A DNA stretch of 64,000 nucleotides from Antitrichia curtipendula (taxonomy: Eukaryota > Streptophyta > Bryopsida > Hypnales > Leucodontaceae). The notes under the pieces are model-generated. The model searched no databases, was not told where the DNA came from, and saw nothing but the letters and a program-made list of their open reading frames with translations. The position numbers and the translations under genes are program-made. Where the stretch lies: the NCBI GenBank assembly GCA_951230915.1, contig OX579640.1, positions 7,770,981 to 7,834,980 of the forward strand. Direction: 5' to 3'. This document shows, piece after piece, positions 23,602-35,824 of the stretch. Numbering within the stretch: the stretch's first letter is position 1; every line of letters begins with the position of its first letter.

Positions 23602-26022
23602 GTAAGCTATACATACTCATATTTGGCATATAAATATTTTACTATTGACATTGTTGGTTTGGTCAAAGATAGAAGTTGATTAATAGAAACATATAGAATA
23701 AATAAAATATGTGTATGGTGTGTGCATACATAAATTAATTTATTATTTTATTCTATTTATTTTCATATTATTTTATATATTTTCCATATCCTTAATTATT
23801 TGATTTGAAAGGTCTCAAACCAAGTGTAGCTCAATCTTAAAATGTGTCTATTAGAAAAGAAATTGAGATTTCATCAATAGAAATTATATTAACCACCATT
23901 TCTCTTAATCAAAATCATTTGTATAATCAAATTAGAATTTAGATTTTATTATTTATCAAAGTTATATTCTAATTCGATTATACAAATCATTATAACTTTT
24001 ATAAATAATCTGAAAGTTATTTTCTACTTCATAAATCCTACTTCATAAATCATTATTACTAACTCCTAGAAAATAACTTTGACTCCTCTATTATATATGG
24101 TAGTTTTTTTTATTAAAATATATTATACATTTAAATAATTTTAGTTCTAAAATATATTATAAAAATATTTATTTCTAGTCCCCAAACGATATACAATATA
24201 TAAAAATAAAGATATTTGTGTCTCAAAATTGTTTCCTAATGCTTAGTCGCAACCATTAACCTCTAAAGGTTACCATGTCTCTAAATTGGATGCTCCTTGG
24301 TCATACATGTTTGTAACTTTCAAAGTATTTAGTTTGGTATTGATTTCACTTAGAAAGTGAAGACTAAGAATTCTTGTTTGTATTCAATAAAAATAACATT
24401 GAAAAATCAAAACACTCGATGAGTCATTGCAACTAAAAGTTCCATTTGTGAAAATCCAAACAACCCAAGATTGTAAATGTTTCCTTTTTGTTTTCTTCTT
24501 TGAAAATCATTTTCACATTTAATTTGCAAAATATTGTTTTTTGATATATTTTTCATTTGCAATAAAATTTTAGATTATTCTAATATGTATTTTAATTGAT
24601 ATAGTTGGATACACTATACGCTTTTAAAATTCACAATGTTTTCATTTTCTACAAAATTATTCTATACAATAAATCTCTGTAGAGAAAGCATTGTTTCACA
24701 AATGAAAATTATCAAAAATTACCAATCGGCTATACAGAACCAAAATTTAGCTTGAAAAAGCTATTTCTCTTGAAGGTCATCCTTGAGAGTATATTGTGTG
24801 TATAAGAAGAAATCAATTCCTTAAGTAGTTTTGACTAAGTAACTTCAAAGTAAATTAAAAAAAAATTGGGTTATTTGAGTTTCTTTTAAATTTTTACTTG
24901 TTAGTTTAATATTTATACAACTATGGTTTACTAACAAACTAATAGAAATATTTCACACGTACCATAATATTGCACTGGAATTGAATATTCTACATGGATT
25001 GAAAGGCTACATTGAGCTCAAAATCCAAATATAGCCGTATGGGATTGGAATTGGTCATTTAGGAATTCAATGGTTGCACAAGTCATTTAGAATCAATCCT
25101 CTTAGTCTATGCGTAAAGGTTTAATATGATTTAAATAAGTGTTGCAAGAATTATGAAGTTTGTCTAATCTGAGACTCAAAAGAAATTCTAGAAATATATT
25201 GTATTGAAGGAATAATGTTTATGTGATTTAATAGATTTCATTCCATATTAAAAGTTCCGAATTGTTCTATTTTAATTATATGAGAAGACAATTTCAACAA
25301 GTTTTCAATTACATTGAGTAGGAATCAAGACTCTAAGCCAAAAATACCATTATGAAGTGTTTTTGCAATTTCTATTTTCAATGTTTCAAAAGCAAATAGA
25401 AGGATTTGATATGATTTGTTTGCTAGAATATTCTCATTGCTGAGCTCTAGCATCATTGACATTCTTCAAATGCATGTCAAATTCATTTGTAATTTTTGTT
25501 CCTTTGGCCCTTGCTTTGGCCTCATGTAAATCTTTCTATTCAATACATATTCTAAACATTAATATGAGCTACTATTCCATATGGAACATTTTTTACTGCT
25601 TCGAATCATGTTTTGAATGCATCCTAGAAACAACTTCAGCTACTTGTAGATTCCATTCATTTTTACATGAAAGTTTGAATGATATTATTGGATGCTTGTG
25701 ACTTTTTCAAACACTTTATTAAAAAAGAACCTTCATTTGAAGTTTGAACCACATGGTCTTGCAATGAATAAGGATTTTGATTCTAAATTCTATAGAGAAT
25801 ATATTTTGAAAAGTAAACTAAGAAATTTTATTGCTAAAAGTAGCAAAAATAGGAAACTTTAAACTACCTTGTTGAATAATGTTTTAGTAATATATTGGAC
25901 ATCAAAAGTCTTTAGGACTTTAGGTGGTTTGTAAATGAATGTCATCAATGTCCTCCAAAAAGAATGTGTAAAATTTCCTCTTTAAATCTAAATTAGCTTG
26001 TTCTTATTCTACTTTGTTACAG
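23602..26022 (+). other. ROCO intron 1, 2.4 kb, AT-rich
   Basis: The donor is G|GTAAGC and the acceptor TTGTTACAG|GA. Both phases agree with the P-loop reading. The interior holds a hairpin at 23913-23991 but no gene. Confidence 0.8.
23913..23991. repeat. Short hairpin in ROCO intron 1
   Basis: The 26-bp arms (23913-23938 and 23966-23991) are inverted with two mismatches; the arm core is TTTGTATAATC. It could be a tiny MITE remnant. Confidence 0.7.
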
Positions 26023-29000
26023 GAAAAACAAGATTGCGAATGTCGATGAAGCAACTCAAGGAATTTCAAAGGAACAATGAAATTTCAAGCCAATCACGAA
26101 TCACAAGAAAAATACAGAACATGAGATTCAAACGATCTAATGCGCCAAAAGTGTCAACCGAAGACATGCCACTAGAACGTACACATGGCATTGAAGTGGA
26201 GAGTGTACTATGTGATGGCATTGGCATTACCATTTGGGACATGGCGGGTCAAACTGACTACCACTCTTTTTATGAGTTGGTGATGCCCAATCTCTCGGCT
26301 GATGGAAGTTCATCAATGTTTCTACTCATGTGCAATCCAATGAAGCAATCCACTCCCTCCAAAAGAAGACGTCCATCAAAAATCAAATTGGAACTTGAAT
26401 CTTGGTTGCGATTCATTGCTTCCAATACAAGGCGATCTCTTTCCTACCGCCCGCACGTGTCAATAGTAATGACACATTTTGACTATTGGAAAGATGATCA
26501 TGCATTTGCAGCACGCATTGACGAAGAGGTTTTACAATTGAGATCTCAATTCCAAGAGGTACTTGAGTTTGATGAAGACAAGTCCGTATTCAAGGTGGAT
26601 GGGAGGGATGAATCTCATGCTCGTGGGGTGTTTGATTTCATGAAGTCGCACATGAAGCAATTGTTGGAGAGATTGCCGAAGACCATAAAGGCATGTGAAG
26701 AAGTGCAACACTTGGTGACATTGTGGAATGCAGACCAATCAAAACCACCATTATTAAAGTGGGAAGAATTTTGTGAAAGCATGTGTAAGGAAGTGAAGGA
26801 GTTGAATGATGTGGACCATGAACTTGCAAAAAAGAAGGAGTTTGTAGCCATGTCCTTGAATGATGGAGGGCATATCATCTACAATGAGAAAGAAGGAGTC
26901 GTCATCACCAATCCCCATTGGTTTTGTCACCAAATTATTGGACAATTCCTACACCAATGTGCAATCCACGATCGTGAATTGGAGATGGTTTCGGCCAATG
27001 GGATCATATCCAAAGACCATTTGAAGCGATTGATATTGAATCTTGTGGAAGGTCAAGGAGACATGGAGAAACAATTTGATGACATCTTGAACATGATGAT
27101 TAAACTACACATGTGCTATGAGCAAGATACTAGTAGCATCATGATACCATCAACTTTGAAAGACAACCACAAAAGTTTGAGTTGGTCCACCAATGATGAA
27201 CCCACAAGCTTGAAGTATGTTGGGAGAAGATTGGCTTGCCAAGATGGAATTCAAACCATGTTGACTCCTGGATTCTTTACACGACTTCAGGTATGGTTTT
27301 TGAACACTCTTAGTAGAATAGAAGTTTATGTACTTCTATGTTTTTATTTGATGTACAAAATTATTATATTTGATTTTTTCACTTCATACTAATCCAAAAA
27401 CCATAAAACAAGGATTATATTTGAATCATAATTATTTATAAATTGGAATAGTTAGTCCCGACTTCCAACTATGAACATTTAAGAAACTTAATTTTCATTT
27501 TTAATGACAATATGCTACCCTAAGTTCATTATTTTATATTTTGATTTAGATGCGATGATCAAGCTATTATGAATCAAATAGATTGAAGTTTATACTCACT
27601 TGTTATCTCATTGAAATGATATGTACTTCACTTGTTGATATATTGTGTAGGTTTCTTCTTCACAAAGCTCCAAAGCAAGAATGCCCAAGATACTTACGAG
27701 GTGTTTCGAGATATTATCAAGTTCATAAAGGATGGCATTGAAGTCATTCTTCAATTCCATCATGGTGATATTGACATCCTTCTACGATCCCATCAATGTC
27801 AAGACCAAATGTTGGAGTTCCTTGAAAATGGAATTGTCATGCATATTAAACTTCTCCAAGAAGACCCCACATTGGGTTGTGTTGGAGTTCGTCTTATCGA
27901 GTCCATTTTGCGCCCTACTTGTGTGCGAAGGTTGATTAATCCTGAGGACCGCAAAAAACAATGTGTTCAAATGAAAGACTTAGAAGCGAAGGTTATAAAG
28001 ATTGGAGTGGATGCTACCTACAATTGGAAGTCATGTGAAGGTTTGGGCATTGGCTACAACAAGGTGAGTACTTTATTGGGAAGCTTGGCATGGAAAAGTA
28101 TCTTAGAAAGGCGATCAGATGACCTACAAGAATGTCAAGAGAAAATCCAATCTTTGGGAACTTTGACCCAAAATAATCAATCTAACTCCAACATCGATAA
28201 AGGTTGTTTATCAAGCACTTCCTTTTGGCAAAAGCCTCGGAGATTTGTATATGGGCCTTTGGATGAGAAGTTAGACAACATGAAACGAGAACATCGTGAA
28301 CATCACAAAGAGACAATGTCAAAATTGGATGAACATCACAAAGAAACTATGTCAAAATTGGACGATGTGGTGCATCTAATACAAAATCTAGAGCATGGCA
28401 TTCAAAACATGCAAATGGAATTATTGCCCCAAGTGTGTTCAAAGATTGATGATTTGATGGCATTCTCCGTGGAGATGCAAAAGTCACAAATTCCCAAGTT
28501 GGCCTATCTTTGTGAGTTTGAAGAACGAAAGCTTTTGACACGATTGGTGCCTGACCTAGATAGAATCCAACTTCACCTCATGTGTGAAAGTATGCATGGA
28601 TTTCATGAGGTCGCAAATCAAGAAGGTTGTGTGGTCCATTTCGGAACAGAGCACACAAGGAGATTTCTTGCAATGGTAGCTTGGGGATTGAAGATTGCCA
28701 CCATATTGATTAAGATTGGTGCCCATGCTGCTTGTGGGATGGGTACTATGGTACCTGATATTAGTGATGGAGGCACTTTTGCAACCTTGATTCTTGACAC
28801 GCCTGGTTTTTTGGATTATCGACTCCCTACTACAACTTTGGAATCCTTGCCAAGTGATATGAAGAAACATTCGAGGATCTCAATCACGACCAATCTGAAG
28901 CACAAAGGTGGCTTCAAGAGTTTTTAGAGCCCAAGTCTCAAAACAAGAGAGACTTCTATGAAAAATTTAGATTGAAGAAGGTTTGATATGTAGGAGCAAA

Positions 29001-29230
29001 AGGATCCATAGTTTGGATTTGTGATAAATGCATTTTAGAGCATCACAATGAAATTGATGAATTAAAATAGAGCATTAGCAATTTGAATTTTAGAATACAT
29101 CTTTCCCTTTCGATGCCTTTCTGGCATCATCTTAGGGCTAAAGACATCTTCTGAGGTGTTCTAGTTTGTTAGTAGTAGTAATTGATTTTCTCATATCTTA
29201 AGTAGAGCTGTAATTTCAAAATCATGTTGA

Positions 29231-30146
29231 AAAATCCTAAAGGACCAAGACCTTTTCCTTGCCAAAATACAACACTTCAAATTAGCATTCCTATATCAAA
29301 GTGTAAAAAAATTACAAAATTGTTTTTCTTTTACACTTCTATCCATAGTGTCTTATACCAATTAGTATGAAAATGTGTGGAAGAAATTTCAGAAATTTTG
29401 ACCACGCGGATTGCAAGATATCTGCATTTAAAGTGAATAAAACAAGTTTTCAGCACATTGTGGGACTAGATTTTATGACTTTGAACCTTCTTAATTTAAA
29501 TTTTTTGCTCTATAGAGTTTTGTAGAGAATTGAGTTGAGAGTATATGAACAAAAACTTCAAAAACACTTAATTTTCATACATCAGAGAATTGTTAAGTAG
29601 AAGTAGGTACATGATACAAGAAAATCTAAATTAATAATGTCTCTAAAATGGAATTAAAATGCACTAATCCCAATGGTGAGATTGTTCTAGGAAGCAAAAT
29701 AATCCACGACTGAAGGAGCCTTCTTTTTTTTTAATTGTAAAAATTGCAATCAAAAATGAATCCTACAAGTTATTTTTTCAAGAAGATGCTCTAATTGCCT
29801 CAACAACAAGATTGTCCATAACTTCCTCATAACAAATCCAAATGGAATGAATCAAAGTTTTCCATATAGGAAAAAATATAGTCGATGAGAAAAGAAATTT
29901 AACTAAAACTTTTCAATTTTTTTCCCCTCTCCACTCTCTTCCCCCACTCTTCACTATTTTGAGTATAAATTTCTTTCCCCGGCACCAATTGAAAAATAAA
30001 AATTTATTCCCAAGAAGATTATCAATATTTCTATCTTCAAAATAAATTTAAATAAATCAGGAAACAAAATGAGACCACAAGTACCTACTCGAAATCGAGC
30101 CCGAAATCCCGCTTGTCCCTTGAAGGGACTAATGGTCTTTTAGGGA
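29231..30146. mobile_element. TTAA-type element, copy E (degenerate)
   Basis: The left end is TCCTAAAGGACC and the right end GGTCTTTTAGGGA. The flanks read TTGA at both sides (29227-29230 and 30147-30150), a decayed or variant TTAA. A subterminal CCCTTGAAGGGAC palindrome is present. The second duplication unit has no element at the matching place (about 36925). Confidence 0.7.
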
Positions 30147-31029
30147 TTGAAGTCAAAGACTAGATTGCTATTCATTGTCTTTTCATACTTTAAATACTAC
30201 ATAGTTAGCCTTTAATCTCTAATTTACTACGGAATTTTGAGACCCAAATTTGCTTCAAAATACTTGTAACCAAAGCGAGGCTATAGTGTCTATTTATATT
30301 GACTTTCTAATAAATCCCACCACAAGATCCATATTCAAGTACATCCTCCTAAAATTCTAGAGTAAAATTCCCTACCAATTGCAAATTCAATGATTGTGCC
30401 TAAGCTTCAAAAAGTTACGTTTTTCCAAACTGAAGGTGAAGTTATGATGACCTTTATTCGAATACTACCTTCAAATTAACTTAGGCTTTTATAAAATTGA
30501 TTGATAAAATTATGATAGTTTTTATGTTTGAATAACATAGATTTTCACACATAGAATTCCAATTACAATAAGTAATTGAAGTTTTGGATTTTTCCAAAGT
30601 TCTTGGATGGAGTGAGGAAATAGAAATTCAACTTATTAGGCATTATTTTCCAAGTTCAAATCAAAACCAAATATAGATGCTTTAGAAGTTACAATCAAAA
30701 GGCAAATTCACTTTTTGGATGCATAGAGCTTCAATGATGAAAAATCTTAAGCTTACACTAATTTTTTATAAAACAAAGTCTATGTTAGTGTTAAAATATA
30801 TGACGAGATAAAGTTCATGTTACTATAGCAAATAATTAATTTCACATAAATGTTAACAAAGACCATCTTTTGGTTTTATTGTATTGTTCTTTTGGCATCC
30901 CACAATTTTTGAAATATGCTTATATGTAGGGGCTAGCTACTATAAGGAGATTCATTGTCCTAACTCCTAACTAACTATCTCCAAACTTAAGTGTAATTAT
31001 TTGCATTTATTTTGTAGTTTATTAATTTT

Positions 31030-31631
31030 TGTTTCTTCACTTTAAATCTTCCTAGCTTGAATCTTTTGCACTACTAATTTTGAATTTCTATTTCTATGTA
31101 CAAAATTGGCGTGAGAGTCTTAAATGAAAAATTCAAAAACAATGAATTAGATATTATTATGTAGAAGTAGGTTCACTATTGAAGGAAAAAACTAAATCAT
31201 TAATAGTTCTAAGTTGGAATTGAAAAGTGTGAAATTTGATTGCAAAAGCAAATACCACAAGTAATATTTTCAAGAAGATGCTTTGATTGCCCCCAAATGA
31301 GGATTGTCAATAACTTTCACATCATTAAGCCAATTAGAATAAATCAAAGCTTCTCATGTAGATAAAATTACAATCTATGGATATCAAAATTTTAGAATTT
31401 TTTATTTTCAACTTTTGTGGGATTTATTTTTGCCCATTGAACTAAAATATAGAATTATTGTACCATAACCTTTGCTTTTGGGCACGGATTGAAATTACAA
31501 TTATATTTTCAAAAAGCTAATGCATTTTTCTATCTTCACGAAAAGTTTCAAAGGGTCATGTTGAATTGAGACTGTAGGAGCATGCTGAAAATCCATTTTG
31601 TCCTTTGAGGGAACAACGGGACTTTTAGAGG
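31030..31631. mobile_element. TTAA-type element, copy G (3' part)
   Basis: It ends GGGACTTTTAGAGG followed by TTAA (31632-31635), with a subterminal CCTTTGAGGGAAC. It aligns with 41590-42298. The 5' end is missing or unrecognisable. Confidence 0.55.
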
Positions 31632-32679
31632 TTAAAAATTGATAACATGACATTTTGAAAAATTTGCAGTTTTGCACTAGTGACTAATGAGATTAGTTTG
31701 GCAATATGGAAATTATATTCCTTCACTTGTTCTACCCTACTCACTAAAAATAAACAACAATTCTTTTGATTGTCAATGTTTGTAATATATATTCCCATGC
31801 TCATCTAGTTATATAAATGTCAAGAATGTTGGTACCATAATGTTACTTGTTTAGTATCTCCACCCTCACATACAAGTGCATGACCATTGTTTTGGTTGTC
31901 AATATAGACTAGGCATTATTGACTAGGTTGATTGTACTGTATTTTAAATAACCTTGCCAATACAATATTATACCAATAGGAGAACTTTTAGTTTGGCACT
32001 ACCAATAGCATGGCTACCAAAATGCGTTATTTCTAAATAAGTCTTGGTTTCAACACTCCAATTTTTTTTCTAAATTTTAATTTCAAGACCTGCGTCTTAA
32101 TGAAAAAAACTCATCCATTGGAGCATTTTTTTACTAATATCATTAACCGTGGATTACCTAAGAGGACATTTGTGTCTGTTGGATGATTTTAGGAAAGCTT
32201 CTAGAAAGGAGAAAAAACATGTTTTGGTCTAATGTTTTGTGAAGAAGTTTGGTTGGATTCATTCTCAAATAATGGTGTTGGATTTTTCCTCTTTGTGATA
32301 CTATTGGACTTTCCTAAACAAGAAATTGGCAAATCCATTATTACCTTGTAGTTTGTTTTGACAACTTTTCCTCTTTTTTCTTTATTTGAAGTTTAGTCAT
32401 AAAAATGATCTTTGTTGAATTTGTGTCAAACTATTGAAAAAGCCCTATCAAGTCTAATTTTTACTCCAATGTAAAAGACTTAAAAACTCCTAAAATTGAT
32501 TAATTTATTGCAATTTAAACCTTTGGATAATAACCATGGCGAGCTATTTTACAATGACACAAGAATTTGATTGAGTAGATTATTTGTGAGGTTTCAAAAA
32601 ACCATTAAAAATGATCAAGCTAGACATTCAACACTTCTTGTGTTTTAAACATTAAAAACATTGATCACTCTCAATTTTT

Positions 32680-34235
32680 GACTTAATCCCCAAGCTCTCT
32701 GTCGTCCCAAAAGTAGAAGCCAAACAAACTTAGAGCATGGCAGGCGACGAAGAATTTTGAATTTTCATTCATACATATTTTGGGAAGTTGTGTCAGGAGC
32801 TTGATGTTTGTTCCTGTACTTAGCGGTGGTAATAGTGACAACAACTTCAAGTGAAAAATGTACGAAGTGCAACATGTCAAGTTTTAGTTGAAATTTTGAT
32901 GTGCCCAAGTGAAGGAAGTGCTAGCATTGCAATTATTGGGGCACAAAGTTTTCCTGACCAAGTAGGCAACGGGCTTCCACTTTTCAATTCCAGATTCATT
33001 TTAGAATTGAGGCCCAATGAATGAAAAATTGAGTTCATACAAAATTTTACGGTATGTTGTTAGATGTCAACAAGCCTAAGATGTGTATTCTTTTACAAGA
33101 GAAAATGTACAACATTTGTTTCTACTATACATTTGTCATCGCAGGCACTTCGGTCAATCCTTAAAAGATTCCCATCCGGGTATGTTGGGGATGTGGTCCA
33201 AAATGTCTGTTTCTTCCTTCGTTTCTACCTTCGTTTCTAGAGACCTTTTGCATTACAAGCTCCACATCTCTTCAATCCTTTGGTAAAGCTCAAGGAACTC
33301 AACATGGGACCATTGTATAGAACATAATCTTCACGTGGCGTTTTTTCCTCAAATTTTTGAAAGCATCTTTATTAGTGTGAGTTTTGACAGGATTTCTTTG
33401 TGATGTACAAGTTGCCCGCTCCGGTCAACACTGAAGTTTGGGGAGTCAAACCTTCTGATCTTCTTGATCCCTGCAATTTTCCACGGCTTCATTGCGGCTT
33501 GGAATTCTTCAAAAGCTCACAGTGAAGATTCTACCGATACTTCATGGATCCTGTACAACACGTCTCATGCATGACTCTCGAAAATTTGTCCACTTTTTGG
33601 TCTCCCGTTCACTTCTGCAATGGGTTTGGTTGCTGTAGGATTAAATGTCTACTCTAACTTCTATATAGGATAGCCTTCTATCAAGTATCAACCAACTTTG
33701 AAAGAATAGAATTTATCCCCTTGGGCCACTGAAATTTTCCCAATCAAAAGTGTTCATGCATGTAGGAATTCAATGTTCGTCTTTCAAATTAATGTCAAAC
33801 TTAAGCAATTAAGGTGAAGGCACCCATTACTAACCAACACCCCATCAACAATCAATAGAGTGCCATATTTCCAACCAAGGCTGGATAGATTTCCATTTTC
33901 TCCTTGGAATGCATACTTTTCTTCTTTTTCAAGGTTTGGATCAGTAAGTTGATGACACATAAGTGATCAAAAAAGTAGGAAGCAATGAGTGAGAAAGTAG
34001 TTCTTGAATGATCGGAATTGGAAGAGTCTAGACATTGTCTATAGATCCGACACACTTTTTGCCTCTCGAAATTCATAGTGATTCCAGTTCAAGCAATAAA
34101 ATTTCCAAATGTTTTGTACTCCCTGTCATTTTCTGTCCCTAATATTTGCTTTGCCTTGCACTATCCTAGATCATGTCCAGAATTGCTTATTTGATTGGTT
34201 ATGGGTGTGTTCACCTTACACCCTAAAAAGAAACA
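32680..34235. other. Spacer, possibly with decayed exon material
   Basis: Around 33143-33300, after a CATCGCAG acceptor-like site, the plus strand reads ALRSILKRFPSGYVGDVV and then, past a stop, a further open stretch. This looks like decayed coding sequence, but I do not recognise the family. The 33680-33790 part aligns with 43055-43165, and 33820-34200 with 17330-17730. Confidence 0.35.
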
Positions 34236-34565
34236 ATGTATGACATTCCACAATTGCAAGTAATATTCTGTTTTGATAATATGTTGCAATCCATACAATA
34301 AAAAAAGGCACATGCACACAATAGTGGTACCATCATATGATAGCAAGAAATTGTAATTTGGCAGTCAATTCATCAAAAAACACAATTCACCTACAATTTA
34401 TTAAAGTTTACAAATGCCTAAGAAATAAAATGTATATCAATTCAAGCATATGCCCATTAGGTACTTTGCAGGCAAATTTATCTCCGATTTACTACTTCAC
34501 CTTTCACAAATCACACAACTTGATTCTTAACAAAGATCTACTTGCTTAAGCAACAAGGCATTAGA
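34236..34565 (-). pseudogene. RPS13 3'-end fragment (last exon tail and 3' UTR)
   Basis: This aligns with 43205-43550, the 3' UTR and last codons of the intact RPS13. Shared stretches include CACATGCACACAAT, CACCATCATATGATAGCAA and TTTCACAAATCACA. On the minus strand CTTGTTGCTTAA (LVA-stop) is kept near 34545-34556. No other RPS13 exon accompanies it, so it is the broken right end of duplication unit 1. Confidence 0.8.
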
Positions 34566-34754
34566 GGGAATTTGGGCGCATTAGAAGATTGTAAGTTCCG
34601 GACAGCAAGGAACAATGGAAACTTCAACAATATATGACATAGCAAAGACGTTTCCACATCAAATCACATTATTTTGTGAATCGTTTAATTTTCTTAAACT
34701 AAAAGTTTCAAAATATAATTTTTATAATTTTTATTATCTTATTATTTGATATTT

Positions 34755-35395
34755 TGACTAGCATGAAGTTTCTTCAAAGAGAACTAGGAGTCTCTAGGAG
34801 GCACTATGAAATCCTAGGGGATATTAGGAGGCTTCAAGAAGTCACATATCTAGTCTAGAAGAATTACTTGAAGGATACAAATAGCTACACAAATGATTAT
34901 TATAGGAGTCCCCTACAATACTAGATGGATATGTATACCTATCATTGAAAGAAGGCTTAACCTCTACAAAGTCTAATTTAGGTAGAAAGAAGTCATCCAA
35001 GTTGATGAAGGGTGAATGTCCTTGACAGTTTTCTATCTAAACCTCAATAAAAGAAGAACAAGAACATTCATTGATAAATGCATATATTACACAAGAATCA
35101 ACAAATGGTTCCTATTATATTTATCCCCTACAAAAGTTTGATAAGAAAAAGGGTGTAAATCTAAAGCCTATCATGACAAAACAAATTAGGACTTGAATAG
35201 AATCTAGACACACAAGGTTTTTTTGTTTTTGCAAATTTTTCCTAACCTCCCATCCCTATATAAACTAATTCAAAACCTTGTCCAACAATCACAAAGCATT
35301 GATTGACAACACTAATTTGTTCTATTAACAAGGTTGCAAAATTAGTATCTACTACAAGAATTTATTTTCATAGAAACTGGTACACTACAATAATA
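34755..35395 (+). repeat. LTR-like dispersed repeat, direct copy
   Basis: This aligns in inverse orientation with about 14475-15115. CCCTATATAAAC near 35264 could serve as a TATA box. It sits at the junction between the two tandem duplication units. Confidence 0.5.
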
Positions 35396-35824
35396 CTTTA
35401 GTCTAAGCTTATATGGTTAATTTCTAAAGTCTTATGACTATGTTTGCTTAGAAAGTGTTCCAAATTGCCATTTTCTGATGTATTGAGAAAAAATGGAAGA
35501 AGAAGTTGAATTTTGGAAATTTAATTGCACAAAATTCTACAAAACTACTATACACATGCCTAGAGTCTTTTTGCAAAATTTGAGCACGTAGATTGTGTTA
35601 TTGTAGCTATAAAAGTAAAGAAACAAGTTTCTTGCAACTCTCATAACTAAAATAGCCGACGTAGTGATGCCTAAACTATTGATTTAAGTAGTGAAATTCC
35701 CGAAGGCTTACCAAATTGTCTAGACAAATTCTTTATTTTGCAATCCTGGTGTTCTATTCTCCGGCTCGCCTTTAGAGGTTTGGCAGTGAGGGATTAAGGG
35801 ATAATCAATTATTTCACATCAATG

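Larger units (their letters stand above)
22158..29070 (+). pseudogene. LRR-ROC-COR (ROCO family) GTPase gene, three exons, apparently decayed
   Basis: Exons are 22158-23601, 26023-27290 and about 27651-29070. Exon 1 carries an N-terminal region and leucine-rich repeats (for example NTSLKRLEVL, NKSLRRIWFF, HNIEDIDLADTRLS). The first intron splits the P-loop glycine codon (G|GA), giving CGAPFAGKTRL. Exon 2 then holds switch ERTHGIEV, G3 WDMAGQTDYHSF, G4-like MTHFD and a COR domain (GHIIYNEKEGVVITNPHWF). Exon 3 has a coiled coil with EHHKETMSKLD repeats and a family-typical C-terminal domain. Damage: an in-frame TGA at 22623-22625; a phase mismatch at the exon 2/3 junction; a likely 1-nt loss near 28873; and TGA at 28984-28986, after which readable sequence (YVGAKGSIVWICDKC) runs to TAG at 29068-29070. 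A product from Met 22653, ending at 28927, is still conceivable. ROCO GTPases are regulatory scaffolds; the target is unknown. Confidence 0.75.
28137..34565. repeat. Tandem duplication unit 1: ROCO 3' end to RPS13 3' end
   Basis: From inside ROCO exon 3 to a fragment of the RPS13 last exon, this unit is collinear with 35825-43560. Matches include the ROCO C-terminal coding part, its 3' flank, the spacer at 30150-30970 versus 37040-37215 and 39390-39900, the repeat block at 31270-32680 versus 41880-43010, and the RPS13 3' fragment. Insertions differ between units (element E here; 2.15 kb including element B there). Confidence 0.75.

Noticed and set aside
26496..28870. Several minus-strand frames beneath ROCO exons 2 and 3
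   Set aside because: All lie opposite the well-supported ROCO coding sequence and show no domain of their own.
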